Positions 25,209 through 34,302 of a stretch of DNA of 38,151 bases are shown piece by piece. The position numbers and the translations under genes were made by a program. Every line of letters starts with the position of its first letter. Position 1 is the stretch's first letter. The stretch lies in NCBI GenBank assembly GCA_934481385.1, contig CAKSPD010000012.1, positions 1 through 38,151 of the forward strand, read 5' to 3'. The notes below the pieces were generated by a model. The model saw only the letters and a program-made list of their open reading frames with translations, ran no database searches and was not told the origin of the DNA. Source of the DNA: an uncultured Oscillospiraceae bacterium. GTDB lineage: Bacteria; Bacillota; Clostridia; Oscillospirales; Ruminococcaceae.

Positions 25209-25242
25209 AAAAAGCCTCCTGATTTTGTTCAGGAGGCTTTTT
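25209..25242. terminator. Bidirectional terminator between flavodoxin and sigma-factor genes
   Basis: AAAAAGCCTCCTGA and its exact complement form a 14-bp stem around a 6-nt loop, with T runs on each strand. Confidence 0.88.
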
Positions 25243-25243
25243 G

Positions 25244-26563
25244 TTATTTAAATTCTTCCGGAATATCATATCTGTCACGCCAGCTATTGTCAACATAGCT
25301 GAGCGAAATGCTGTCTATAATTTCATCAAATTCCTTTTCACGCTTTCCTGAACAATCACAGAAAAATATAACATGAGTTCTGCCGAAATTTCCTTTGAAA
25401 ATCAAAGCTGTTCCCTTTATTTTTCCGCTTTCGCTACGGGCTTTGAAACTTACTTTTTCGGCATCTCTTTCATCGGGAGATTTGGGAGAATTCGTATTAT
25501 CCATTTTTATTTTAATCTTTTCAGAACCCGATAAGGATACATCATCATATGTTTCTGAAATAAGTTCTTTCAAATCTATTTCTTCCGGATTTTTTGTCTG
25601 TTGACGAAAAACTATTTCATCACCGCTTGAATCATCAGGTCTGAATACTAAAATTTCCTTTACATGAAAACCCATAAAGTTTCTGTTTTCCGATTCATTG
25701 TTCATAAAATTTATTTTTACAAGTGAATATCCGTATTCATCATTTCCACTGCGGAAATATTTTTCCGTAATATAATTTTCCGGTATTGATACATGCATAG
25801 TATTTACATCGAAAGTATATTCAACAGGTTCTCCTGATGATATTTTTACAGATGAAACTGCTTTATAAATTCCGACTGCACCGCCTGTTGCAACTGTTAC
25901 GGCAACCAGTCCAGCTACTATCTTTTTGGATATAAATGATGTTGCCACTGCTGATGAAGATACTGCTGATGCTGTGAGTGCATGTGATTTCAGTGCAACA
26001 GAAATAACAACAGCAGTTCCGCCGAGTTTGATTCCGTTTCTGACAAGCTCATCACGCAGAATTTTACGGCTGTGATACAGACGTGTCTTGACAGTTCCCT
26101 GCGGACATTCAAGCTTTTCTGCAATATCTGAAATATCCATATCATCATAATAATACATCATAACAGTTAAACGCTGAGATTCCGACAGCTTTTCAGAAAT
26201 TGCCTGAAACAATATTCTGTTAAGCTCTTTTTGTTCTGAAATATTTTCAGGGCCTAAAAGTTCATCTTCTGCAATGGTATCGGTATCCTCATCAATAAAA
26301 AGCTGTGGTTTTTCATCTCTTATTTTATTGTAGAATTTATGAAGTGCTATTGTATGAAGCCAGCCTTTGAAATTTTCATCACGCTTATACTGTTCAATCT
26401 TCTGAAAAGCTGTCAGATATGTATCCTGTACCAAATCTTCGGCATCTTGTTTATTTCCGCAAAGCTGGGTGCAGTAATATGAAAGTTCATCTACTGTTGA
26501 TTTATAGAGCTTGTCCATAGCGTGACGGTTTCCCTTTTTAACCTGTGAAATTGTATGATTCAT
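25244..26563 (-). CDS. ECF-type sigma factor fused to a membrane anchor and outer domain
   Basis: Residues 1-175 are an ECF sigma factor: region 2 with DAEDLVQDTYLTAFQKI (40-56) and FKGWLHTIALHKFYNK (65-80), and region 4 with MDISDIAEKLECPQGTVKTR (142-161) as the DNA-binding helix-turn-helix. A linker follows, then one membrane helix at about 214-234 (IVAGLVAVTVATGGAVGIY). About 200 residues outside the membrane have no recognised motif. The layout suggests a membrane-tethered regulator, where the outer part senses a signal or restrains the sigma domain instead of a separate anti-sigma factor. No anti-sigma gene is adjacent. The ATG follows AAAGGA. It faces away from the dockerin LRR gene. 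Confidence 0.87.
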   Translation of the reverse strand: MNHTISQVKKGNRHAMDKLYKSTVDELSYYCTQLCGNKQDAEDLVQDTYLTAFQKIEQYKRDENFKGWLHTIALHKFYNKIRDEKPQLFIDEDTDTIAEDELLGPENISEQKELNRILFQAISEKLSESQRLTVMMYYYDDMDISDIAEKLECPQGTVKTRLYHSRKILRDELVRNGIKLGGTAVVISVALKSHALTASAVSSSAVATSFISKKIVAGLVAVTVATGGAVGIYKAVSSVKISSGEPVEYTFDVNTMHVSIPENYITEKYFRSGNDEYGYSLVKINFMNNESENRNFMGFHVKEILVFRPDDSSGDEIVFRQQTKNPEEIDLKELISETYDDVSLSGSEKIKIKMDNTNSPKSPDERDAEKVSFKARSESGKIKGTALIFKGNFGRTHVIFFCDCSGKREKEFDEIIDSISLSYVDNSWRDRYDIPEEFK

Positions 26564-26702
26564 TTTAAAAAAATCCTTTCAGAATCCGTTAATAATGCCG
26601 TTACAACACAAAAATATCATTTTGGTTCAACGTTTTTATGACGATTTTTTTTGTTCTATTCAAGTGCAGTTTGTTCAGGTATCTGAAATTATATTGGAAG
26701 TA

Positions 26703-26731
26703 TTTACAAATTTTATATACAGTGTTATAAT
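26703..26731 (+). promoter_or_regulatory. Sigma-A promoter for the LRR-dockerin gene
   Basis: TTTACA and TATAAT are separated by 17 nt, ending about 30 nt before the TTG start. Confidence 0.72.
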
Positions 26732-26763
26732 CTTATCAGAATTAAACAAAAGGAGAGATATAC

Positions 26764-29310
26764 TTGAAAACATTATTTAAAAAAGCCTGCACTCTTACAA
26801 TTGCCACAGCACTTTCATTGTGTGCTGTACCTTTTCAGACACAGAATATTATAAATTCCGTTATGGCTGAGGATAGTGATTATCTCACAACAGAAAGCGG
26901 TCTTTATTATAAAATCAACAACGATGAAATTATTATAACCGGCTGTGATGATAAACTGAAAGATATTACAATACCTTCTGAAATTGACGGACTTCCTGTT
27001 ACTGCAATCGGCGAAAGTGCTTTTACATGGAAAAGCCAGCTCAACAGCGTTGTTATTTCGGAAGGAATAAGAAGAATAGAATACTGCGGATTCTCAAGCT
27101 GTCGCTTTCTGACATCTGTCAAGCTTCCGCAGTCACTTGAATACATCGGAGAAAATGGATTTGACGGCTGTGACAGACTTAAAGATATTGAAATTCCTCC
27201 AAAGGTAACTGTTATAAACAGATACGCTTTCAGAAACTGTGCTTTTGAAACACTTGAAATTCCCGATACTGTAACTTCTATAAGAGAATACGCTTTTTCA
27301 GGCTGTTCTGAAATGACTGAAGTTTCAATCTCACAGAATATAAATGTTATAGAAAAACAGGCTTTTGAATCCTGCTATATGCTCCAGTATGTAATCGTTC
27401 CATACGGTGTCGAAAGAATAGAGCAGGAAGCTTTCAGCAGATGTACTTCACTTAAAGCTGTATTTCTCCCTGAAAGTCTTTCATATATCGGAAAAGAGGC
27501 TTTTGATTACTGCAACAGCTTAAAGGAAATTGAACTTCCTGATTCGATTTCCGAAATTGATGATTCAGTTTTCTATGATACAGGAATCACAGAAATAAAT
27601 CTTCCTGAAAATCTCCAGTATCTTGGAAATACTGCACTCCCTAAAAAACTGAATTATGAAACCGAAAACGGTATGCAGTATTATGGAAACTGGGCTGTCG
27701 GCTGTGATACAGATAAGGATACCAAAAGTTTAACTGTCCGTGAGGGAACTGTCGGAATTGCAAGCGGTGCTTTTTCACTGTCATACGGAGGAGATATTAA
27801 TATTCCGTCAACTGTTGAATATATTGGAAACAATTCATTTAAGAGTGCGTATTCTAACATACAGAATGTAAACGTATCAGAAGATAACAAATACTTCTGC
27901 TCATCAGACGGAATCTTATACAGCAAGGATATGTCACAGCTTATATGCTATCCTGCCGGAAAAGATGAAACATCTTTTGATATTCCTGAAACAGTTTCTG
28001 AAATATCAGCTTATGCTTTTTATGAAAACAAATATCTCACATCTGTAAACTTCCCTGATTCCGTCAGATATATTGATGATTATGCCTTTTCATACTGCAA
28101 AGGTTTTACAGAACTTTCACTTCCGTCAGGTCTGCTTGAAATAGGAAAAAATGCATTTGCAAATTGCAGTGGATTTGAATATCAGTATAAACTTGATATT
28201 CCGGACAGTGTAACAAAAATTGGTGAAAATGCGTTTGCAAGCTCAAATATGTACATAACACGCTATACTGAAAACAACAGTAATATCGAAATGGTTGATG
28301 ACTGGATTGTTGCAGGTGATGATTTCTTCAAATCACAGGAAATTAATTTCACAGTAAGAGGAATTGCAGACGGTGCATATAAAGAAAAAGAAATCACTGA
28401 TTTAGTTCTTCCTGATGAAGTTGAATATATAGGAGAATCAGCTTTTCAGGATTGCCGTATACTTGAAAATATAAATCTCCCACAAAATATTGTATCTATT
28501 GATGATAAGGCATTTATGGGCTGTGAAAACGTTGATATAATCTCAATTCCTGACAGCGTTTCACATATCGGAAAATCTGCATTTGAATACTGTTATAAAA
28601 CAGTCAGGACTTCTGACGGCATAGATTATGCTGACAGCTGGGCAGTCGGTGCAGATAATACAATGAAGTCACTTTCAGTTCGTGAGGGAACAAGAGGTAT
28701 TGCGGAATCTTCATTCTATGGCTGTACTGAACTTGAAACAGTTCAGCTTCCTGAGGGACTTTGTTTTATAAATGATGAGGCATTTGAATTATGCATAGGA
28801 ATCAAGCATATTGTACTTCCTGAAAGTCTGCTTGTAATCGATAAAGGAGCGTTTGCATACTGCATTACTCTCGATGAAATAACTATTCCGGAAAATGTTC
28901 TGTATACAGATTTCGCATCATTCTTTGGCTGTGAAAAACTGAACAAAATTACATTTATGAACCCTGAAACAATTATGTATCCTTCAGCCCTGACAATAGA
29001 TGAAAATGCTGTTATATATGGTTACAGAAATTCATTTGCTCAGAAATATGCAACCCTCTTTAAGCGTGAATTTGTAGCTCTTGACGGTGATTCCGAAGAA
29101 GTTACAGGAGATGCAAACGGTGACGGAAATATTGATATTGCTGATGTTGTGGCAATTTCCTCATATGTTGCAAACCCTGAAAAAAATACCCTTTCTGAAC
29201 AGAGTATAATCAATTCTGATGTTCAGAATGTCGGTGACGGTCTGACAGCAAATGATGCACTTGCAATTCAGCAGTACCTTGCAAACATTATAACATCTTT
29301 ACCAGTATAA
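26764..29310 (+). CDS. Secreted BspA-like leucine-rich-repeat protein with C-terminal dockerin
   Basis: A signal peptide covers residues 1-35 (hydrophobic core TIATALSLCAVPF, likely cut after VMA). The body is a run of about 23-residue LRR_5/BspA-type repeats, with units such as IGESAF, SVTKIGENAF and LPDSVRYIDDYAF. The C terminus from about residue 781 is a type I dockerin with two calcium-loop segments: GDANGDGNIDIADVVAIS and a degenerate second half NVGDGLTANDALAIQQYL. Dockerins bind cohesins, so the protein is probably carried on a cellulosome or anchored to the cell, with the LRR part binding a carbohydrate or protein partner. No catalytic domain is seen. Translation starts at TTG, 8 nt after AGGAG. 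Confidence 0.92.
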   Translation: MKTLFKKACTLTIATALSLCAVPFQTQNIINSVMAEDSDYLTTESGLYYKINNDEIIITGCDDKLKDITIPSEIDGLPVTAIGESAFTWKSQLNSVVISEGIRRIEYCGFSSCRFLTSVKLPQSLEYIGENGFDGCDRLKDIEIPPKVTVINRYAFRNCAFETLEIPDTVTSIREYAFSGCSEMTEVSISQNINVIEKQAFESCYMLQYVIVPYGVERIEQEAFSRCTSLKAVFLPESLSYIGKEAFDYCNSLKEIELPDSISEIDDSVFYDTGITEINLPENLQYLGNTALPKKLNYETENGMQYYGNWAVGCDTDKDTKSLTVREGTVGIASGAFSLSYGGDINIPSTVEYIGNNSFKSAYSNIQNVNVSEDNKYFCSSDGILYSKDMSQLICYPAGKDETSFDIPETVSEISAYAFYENKYLTSVNFPDSVRYIDDYAFSYCKGFTELSLPSGLLEIGKNAFANCSGFEYQYKLDIPDSVTKIGENAFASSNMYITRYTENNSNIEMVDDWIVAGDDFFKSQEINFTVRGIADGAYKEKEITDLVLPDEVEYIGESAFQDCRILENINLPQNIVSIDDKAFMGCENVDIISIPDSVSHIGKSAFEYCYKTVRTSDGIDYADSWAVGADNTMKSLSVREGTRGIAESSFYGCTELETVQLPEGLCFINDEAFELCIGIKHIVLPESLLVIDKGAFAYCITLDEITIPENVLYTDFASFFGCEKLNKITFMNPETIMYPSALTIDENAVIYGYRNSFAQKYATLFKREFVALDGDSEEVTGDANGDGNIDIADVVAISSYVANPEKNTLSEQSIINSDVQNVGDGLTANDALAIQQYLANIITSLPV

Positions 29311-29335
29311 AGTGTAATTCTTCCAATTTTTAAAA

Positions 29336-29362
29336 ACGGTTTGCGGAATTTCCGCAAACCGT
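29336..29362. terminator. Bidirectional terminator between LRR-dockerin and aspS genes
   Basis: ACGGTTTGCGG and its complement form an 11-bp stem around AATTT, with a T run after it on the + strand and a T-rich tract on the - strand. Confidence 0.87.
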
Positions 29363-29377
29363 ATTTTTTTATATATC

Positions 29378-30760
29378 TTATGGACGGAGTCTATCTCTAT
29401 CTCTTGGGAATGCTGTGGCTTTCTTGATGTTGTCAAGTCCGAGAAGGTTCTGAACGATACGTTCAAGACCGAGTCCCATACCGCCATGAGGTGGCATACC
29501 ATATTTGTGCATTGTGAGATAATCTTCAAAGTCATCAACATTCATTCCACGGGATTTCATCTTTGCAACCTGCATTTCGTAGTCGTGAATACGCTGTCCG
29601 CCTGTTGTAACTTCAAGACCATTGAGGAGCATATCATAGCTGAGAGTAAAGTTCTTGTCTTCAGGGTCGTCCATAGCATAGAAAGGTCTTTTTACTGACG
29701 GATAATGTGTAACGAATACGATTGGGCAGTTGTGTTCCTTGAGGAAATATTCGCCGAGCCATTTTTCTTCTTCAGGAGCAAAGTCAGGTTCATTGAGAGC
29801 CTTTATGCCTACTTCACCGGGGTGAGCATCTGCAAAGAGTTTTTTAGCGTCCATAAACTTGATTTTCGGGAATTTTGTAAGTTCAGGGAGTCTGTTTCCA
29901 CGTCCGAGGAACATTTCAAGTTCTGCGGAATACTGTTCATTAAGAGTCTTGAACATAAATACAAACATTCTTGCTTCCAAATCCATTAAGTCCTCAAAGG
30001 AATCAATGAATCCCATTTCCAGGTCAAGTCCCTGAAATTCGTTGATGTGTCTGTTTGTACTGAATTTTTCTGCTCTGAAAACAGGGCCTACTGTATAAGC
30101 TTTCTGGAAAACGCCTACCATAATCTGCTTGTACATCTGCGGACTCTGGTTGAGGTATGCCTTTCTGCCGAAATAATCAACTTCAAACATATCTGCTCCG
30201 CCCTCTGCACCTGATTCAACCATTTTCGGAGGAACAAATTCTGTAAAACCTTCCTGACGGAGAAATTCTCTGAATGAGTACATAACACCGTCACATACAC
30301 GCATTATAGCACGGATTTTAGGGTTTCTGAGGGCAATTACTCTGTTGTCGAGGAGTGTGTTGAGGTTAAGTTTATCAATTTTTCTGTCGTTGCTTATTTC
30401 AATAGGAAGTACATCTGCATGTCCTGAAATACGTTTCATATCGTCAATACGAACATCAAAACCGAGTCTGCTTCTTTCTTCTGCAATGATTGTGCCGTCA
30501 ATGATTACACATTCTTCACAGCTGAAATCCTTGAATCCTTCAGCAGTAATATTGCTTTTTCCGTCCTCCCATACACACTGGAAAACCATTCTTGCAGTAC
30601 GGATATTTACGAAAGCAAAACCGCTCATTTCTTTTATACGGTGAATAGTTCCTTTAAGAGTAACCTTATCGCCGTCCTTAATAGTACCCTTGTTGAAACC
30701 GTCAATTACATAGGCAATATCAGTGGTATCAACCTTTTTTTCAAAATCGAGAAATTCCAT
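29378..30760 (-). CDS. aspS: Archaeal-type aspartyl-tRNA synthetase, probably non-discriminating
   Basis: This class II synthetase attaches Asp to tRNA(Asp), and probably also to tRNA(Asn). At 460 residues it lacks the large GAD insertion of the roughly 590-residue bacterial AspRS, and it has the archaeal/eukaryotic ending GLGLERIVQNLLGL then ATAFPRDRDRLRP. The N-terminal OB-fold tRNA-binding part (1-110) contains GTIHRIK; His40 seems to match a His associated with relaxed anticodon recognition, though this is an alignment by eye. The gene is the last of gatC-gatA-gatB-aspS, five bases after gatB, which fits tRNA-dependent asparagine formation. AAAGGAGG precedes the ATG. Confidence 0.92.
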   Translation of the reverse strand: MEFLDFEKKVDTTDIAYVIDGFNKGTIKDGDKVTLKGTIHRIKEMSGFAFVNIRTARMVFQCVWEDGKSNITAEGFKDFSCEECVIIDGTIIAEERSRLGFDVRIDDMKRISGHADVLPIEISNDRKIDKLNLNTLLDNRVIALRNPKIRAIMRVCDGVMYSFREFLRQEGFTEFVPPKMVESGAEGGADMFEVDYFGRKAYLNQSPQMYKQIMVGVFQKAYTVGPVFRAEKFSTNRHINEFQGLDLEMGFIDSFEDLMDLEARMFVFMFKTLNEQYSAELEMFLGRGNRLPELTKFPKIKFMDAKKLFADAHPGEVGIKALNEPDFAPEEEKWLGEYFLKEHNCPIVFVTHYPSVKRPFYAMDDPEDKNFTLSYDMLLNGLEVTTGGQRIHDYEMQVAKMKSRGMNVDDFEDYLTMHKYGMPPHGGMGLGLERIVQNLLGLDNIKKATAFPRDRDRLRP

Positions 30761-30764
30761 TAAA

Positions 30765-32216
30765 TTAATCCTCCTTTAAATTTGCAAGAGCTTCATTTAC
30801 AGCCTTTCCTACTGTTGCCGGATTAGCCTTACCTTTAAGCTGTTTCATAACCTGTCCGATAAAGAAACCTGTAATCTTTGTCTGACCGCTCTTATACTGT
30901 TCAACAGCCTTAGGATTTGTTTCAATTATATTCTTTACAGTTTCAGAAATAAGCTCACTGTCATCAACCTGTTCAAGCTCATTATCCTTTATGAACTTTT
31001 CAATGTCAAAATCATCACTGCTGAAGAACATATTCTCAAAGACAGTTTTTCCTACCTGTCTATTGATTCTTCCTGCCTTTACGATATTTACGAACTGTGC
31101 GAACTTTTCAGGAGAAAGCTTTATATCTTCAGGCTGAACATTTCTTTCGTTCATAAAGTAAAGAATCTGTGTCATAATCCAGTAGCGGACTTCTGACGGG
31201 TCATTGCAGAGTTCAACAGTTTTTTCAAAGAGCTGTGCAAAATACTTTGAACCTGCGATAATTCCGGCATCTTCTTCTGAAAGCTTGAAATCAGAAATAT
31301 AACGCTTTGCCTTTGCATCAGCAAATTCAGGGCATATTTCAATATAGTGCTGAATTTCTTCTTCTGAAATACTTACAGGCGGAATATCAGGTTCAGGGAA
31401 GTATCTGTAATCCTGAGCATTTTCCTTTGAACGCATTGCAAAAGTTTTACCCTTGTTTTCGTCCCATCTTCTTGTTTCCTGAATTACTCTTTCACCGTTT
31501 TCAATAAGTGCAATCTGTCTTTTTGATTCAAAAGCAATTGCACGTTCAATTGATTTGAAAGAGTTGATATTCTTCATTTCTGTACGAGTTCCGAATTCTG
31601 TACTTCCCTTCGGACGAACAGAAAGGTTTACATCGGCACGCATAGAACCCTGTTCCATTTTGCAGTCAGAAATTCCGAGATATTCAAAAGTGCTTTTAAG
31701 TTTTGCAAGATATGCAATAACTTCTTCTGTTTCTCTGAAATCAGGTTCTGAAACAATTTCGATAAGCGGAACGCCACAACGGTTATAGTCAGGATATGTT
31801 GCATCACCGAACATTGAGTGAACAAGTTTTCCGGCATCTTCTTCCATATGAATTTCGTGGATTCTTATGGTTGCGTCCTTACCTGATTTTGTTTTTACAT
31901 CAACGTGACCGTTCTGAGCAAAAGGAAGATAAAGCTGTGAAATCTGATAAGCTTTCGGAAGGTCAGGATAGAAATAGTTTTTACGGTCGAATTTATTGTA
32001 TCTTGTAATATCGCAGTTGAGGGCAAGACCTGCTCTTACAGCATATTCAAGAACCTGTTTGTTGAGAATAGGAAGTGTTCCCGGCATACCTGTACATACA
32101 GGACAGCAATGTGTGTTAGGAGCTCCTCCGAATTCAGTAGTACATGAACAGAATATCTTTGTTTTTGTAGCAAGCTCAACATGGACTTCAAGTCCCATAA
32201 CAATTTCCCAATCCAT
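30765..32216 (-). CDS. gatB: Asp-tRNA(Asn)/Glu-tRNA(Gln) amidotransferase subunit B
   Basis: GatB binds the mischarged tRNA, phosphorylates the attached Asp or Glu with ATP and accepts ammonia from GatA. The 483 residues begin with the standard WEIVMGLEVHVEL. They contain the zinc-site cysteines in CSCTTEFGG and HCCPVCTGMPG, HMEEDAGKLVH, and NRCGVPLIEIVSEPD. The C-terminal YqeY-like tail (TKITGFFIGQVMKQLKGKANP) recognises tRNA. It lies two bases after gatA and five before aspS. Confidence 0.97.
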   Translation of the reverse strand: MDWEIVMGLEVHVELATKTKIFCSCTTEFGGAPNTHCCPVCTGMPGTLPILNKQVLEYAVRAGLALNCDITRYNKFDRKNYFYPDLPKAYQISQLYLPFAQNGHVDVKTKSGKDATIRIHEIHMEEDAGKLVHSMFGDATYPDYNRCGVPLIEIVSEPDFRETEEVIAYLAKLKSTFEYLGISDCKMEQGSMRADVNLSVRPKGSTEFGTRTEMKNINSFKSIERAIAFESKRQIALIENGERVIQETRRWDENKGKTFAMRSKENAQDYRYFPEPDIPPVSISEEEIQHYIEICPEFADAKAKRYISDFKLSEEDAGIIAGSKYFAQLFEKTVELCNDPSEVRYWIMTQILYFMNERNVQPEDIKLSPEKFAQFVNIVKAGRINRQVGKTVFENMFFSSDDFDIEKFIKDNELEQVDDSELISETVKNIIETNPKAVEQYKSGQTKITGFFIGQVMKQLKGKANPATVGKAVNEALANLKED

Positions 32217-32218
32217 TT

Positions 32219-33679
32219 TTACTTCACCTCCTGTTTGTGATAATCAGTCATCTGCTGATAAGCATATGCAGTATTGAGAACCTTTGTATCTGCAAGAGCC
32301 TGTCCCATAAGCTGTACACCTATCGGCATACCGTTTTTATCAAATCCGCATGGCATTGAAATTCCGGGAAGACCTGCTATATTTGCAGAAACAGTGAAAA
32401 CATCTGAAAGATACATAGCAAGAGGATTGCTGAGGCTCTTTCCGATTTCAGGAGCAGTTGAAGGTGCTGTCGGGCAGAGAATCAAATCATATTTTGCAAA
32501 GATTTCATCAAAATTCTTCTTGATAACTGATTTTACCTTAAGGGCTTTTCTGTAATAAGCATCATAATAACCGCTTGAAAGAACGAAAGTTCCGAGAAGT
32601 ATACGTTTTTTAACTTCTTTTCCGAATCCCTCGCTTCTTGTTGCGTTGTACATATCAACAAGACTGCTGTAATTTTCAGAACGGAATCCATACTTTACAC
32701 CGTCAAATCTTGAAAGGTTTGAGCTTGCTTCAGCAGTTGCAATAATATAATATGCAGGAATAGCATATTCAGCAAAAGGAAGTGAAATTTCTTCAATGAT
32801 TGCTCCTGCCTTTTCAAGAACTTCAGCAACTTTTCTTGTCTTTTCAGCTACTTCTGAATCAAGTCCCTTATTGTTGTACCATTCCTTAGGGATACCGATT
32901 TTAAGTCCCTTAACATCGCCTGTAAGTGATGAAAGATAATCAGGATAATCTATATCAAGAGAAGTTCCGTCCATAGAATCCTTACCGCTGATAATATCCA
33001 TAATTGCTGCACAGTCCTGAGCATCTTTTCCGACAGGGCCAATCTGGTCAAGAGATGAGGCATAGGCAATAAGTCCAAAACGTGAAACTGTTCCATATGT
33101 TGGCTTGAATCCTGTTACACCGCAGTATGATGCAGGCTGACGGATTGAACCGCCTGTATCTGAACCGAGTGTTATGAGTGACATTTTTCCGGCTACTGAT
33201 GATGCAGAACCGCCTGATGAACCGCCCGGAACTTTATTCAAATCCCACGGGTTATGGACAGCACCGTAATATGAAGTTTCAGAAGTACTTCCCATAGCAA
33301 ATTCGTCCATATTGAGTTTTCCGACAGTAATCATACCTGCATCGTTGATTTTCTTCATTACAGTGGCATCATAAACAGGTGTGAAATCTCCAAGAATATG
33401 AGATGCACATGTAGTTTTTATATCCTTTGTACAGATGTTGTCTTTAATTGCAATCGGTACACCTGCGAGGGCAGAAGTAAGCTCACCGGAATTGATTTTC
33501 TTCTGAACTTCTTCAGCCTGTGCGAGAGCTTTTTCACGGCATATTGTAATATATGCGTTAATCTTATCATTTTTTGCTTCAGCGGAATCAAGAACCTGTT
33601 TTGTTGCCTCAACAGCAGTAAGCTTTCCTTCCCTGATAGCTTTTCCTGTTTCCAGAGCAGTCATGCTGAAAATATCCAA
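32219..33679 (-). CDS. gatA: Asp-tRNA(Asn)/Glu-tRNA(Gln) amidotransferase subunit A
   Basis: GatA is the amidase that releases ammonia from glutamine (or asparagine) and sends it to GatB. The amidase-signature catalytic triad is visible: Lys79 in AIKDN, Ser154 in GGSSGGSAS and Ser178 in GSDTGGSIRQP. At 486 residues it has the usual length. AGGAGG precedes the ATG, and 15 bases separate it from gatC upstream. Confidence 0.97.
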   Translation of the reverse strand: MDIFSMTALETGKAIREGKLTAVEATKQVLDSAEAKNDKINAYITICREKALAQAEEVQKKINSGELTSALAGVPIAIKDNICTKDIKTTCASHILGDFTPVYDATVMKKINDAGMITVGKLNMDEFAMGSTSETSYYGAVHNPWDLNKVPGGSSGGSASSVAGKMSLITLGSDTGGSIRQPASYCGVTGFKPTYGTVSRFGLIAYASSLDQIGPVGKDAQDCAAIMDIISGKDSMDGTSLDIDYPDYLSSLTGDVKGLKIGIPKEWYNNKGLDSEVAEKTRKVAEVLEKAGAIIEEISLPFAEYAIPAYYIIATAEASSNLSRFDGVKYGFRSENYSSLVDMYNATRSEGFGKEVKKRILLGTFVLSSGYYDAYYRKALKVKSVIKKNFDEIFAKYDLILCPTAPSTAPEIGKSLSNPLAMYLSDVFTVSANIAGLPGISMPCGFDKNGMPIGVQLMGQALADTKVLNTAYAYQQMTDYHKQEVK

Positions 33680-33694
33680 AGCTTTTCCTCCTTT

Positions 33695-33982
33695 TTAATC
33701 GACTGTTTTAGGAACAATAAATGCTTCTTCTGTATGAGCAGGAGCATTTTTCAGAATCTCCTCACGTTCATATGAAGCCTTTACTTCATCATCTCTCATA
33801 ACGTTAGTGATGCTGAAAATATGTGAAAGCGGTTCAACATTTTCAGTATCAAGCTGATTGAGAATATCCATATAATTTACAATTTCGCTCATCTGGGACT
33901 GCATTTCACTGATTTCATTTTCATCAAGCTTAATTCTGCTGAGATTAGCGACATATGAAACCAGTTCATTTGTAATCTGCAT
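33695..33982 (-). CDS. gatC: Asp-tRNA(Asn)/Glu-tRNA(Gln) amidotransferase subunit C
   Basis: GatC is the small structural subunit that wraps around and stabilises GatA-GatB. The 95-residue protein has the typical beginning VSYVANLSRIKLDENEI and the ending motif RDDEV followed by NAPAHTEEAFIVPKTV. It is the first gene of the operon, with AAAGGAGG before the ATG and the T-box leader just upstream. Confidence 0.95.
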   Translation of the reverse strand: MQITNELVSYVANLSRIKLDENEISEMQSQMSEIVNYMDILNQLDTENVEPLSHIFSITNVMRDDEVKASYEREEILKNAPAHTEEAFIVPKTVD

Positions 33983-34017
33983 AAAAAAATCCTCCTTTAA
34001 AAAGAATTGTTGAAAGC

Positions 34018-34073
34018 AAAAAGGAAGTCAGTTTCTCCCCGTCTGCTTAAAAGACAGGGACGAAATGACTTCC
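34018..34073 (-). terminator. T-box intrinsic terminator
   Basis: A long stem pairs GGAAGTCA-TTTC-GTCCCTGTC with GACGGGGA-GAAA-CTGACTTCC and is followed by a T run. It is mutually exclusive with the antiterminator that uses the T-box sequence. Confidence 0.9.
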
Positions 34074-34296
34074 GCGGTACCACCCTTATTGATTTCCTGA
34101 AAGAAATCCTCTTTTTCAGTAAGGAATAACGTTTCCTTGTAATACGGACAGTTCTAATAGGCATTTTAGAAAAAATGCTTTTCTTCTGTCGGCTCATGGA
34201 CGTTCAGAAACAATCAGACTGATTACCGCATTTTCAGCGACAGCGGTTCTCTGTAAATCAGCAAAAAAGAAAGCTATGTTCCAGTCAGCACCTTTA
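34018..34296 (-). promoter_or_regulatory. T-box riboswitch leader of gatCAB-aspS
   Basis: The minus-strand leader has the invariant T-box sequence AGGGTGGTACCGCGG (34072-34086), which pairs with the free CCA end of an uncharged tRNA and forms the antiterminator. Upstream is a stem I with the AGAG motif (in TTACAGAGAACC) and a terminal loop segment GCTGAAAATGCGG. On its 3' side the specifier loop reads CTGAACGTCCATGAG. The likely codon is AAC (Asn; complement of 34202-34204), followed by a purine as usual. GAA (Glu) overlaps it by two bases. Uncharged tRNA(Asn), and possibly tRNA(Glu), should switch the operon on. The identity as a T-box is firm; the codon reading is by eye. Confidence 0.92.
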
Positions 34297-34302
34297 AAGA
34301 TA

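Noticed and set aside
33997..34197. Small open frame on the minus strand upstream of gatC
   Set aside because: It lies entirely inside the T-box leader and spans the terminator stem; the RNA structure explains this sequence.
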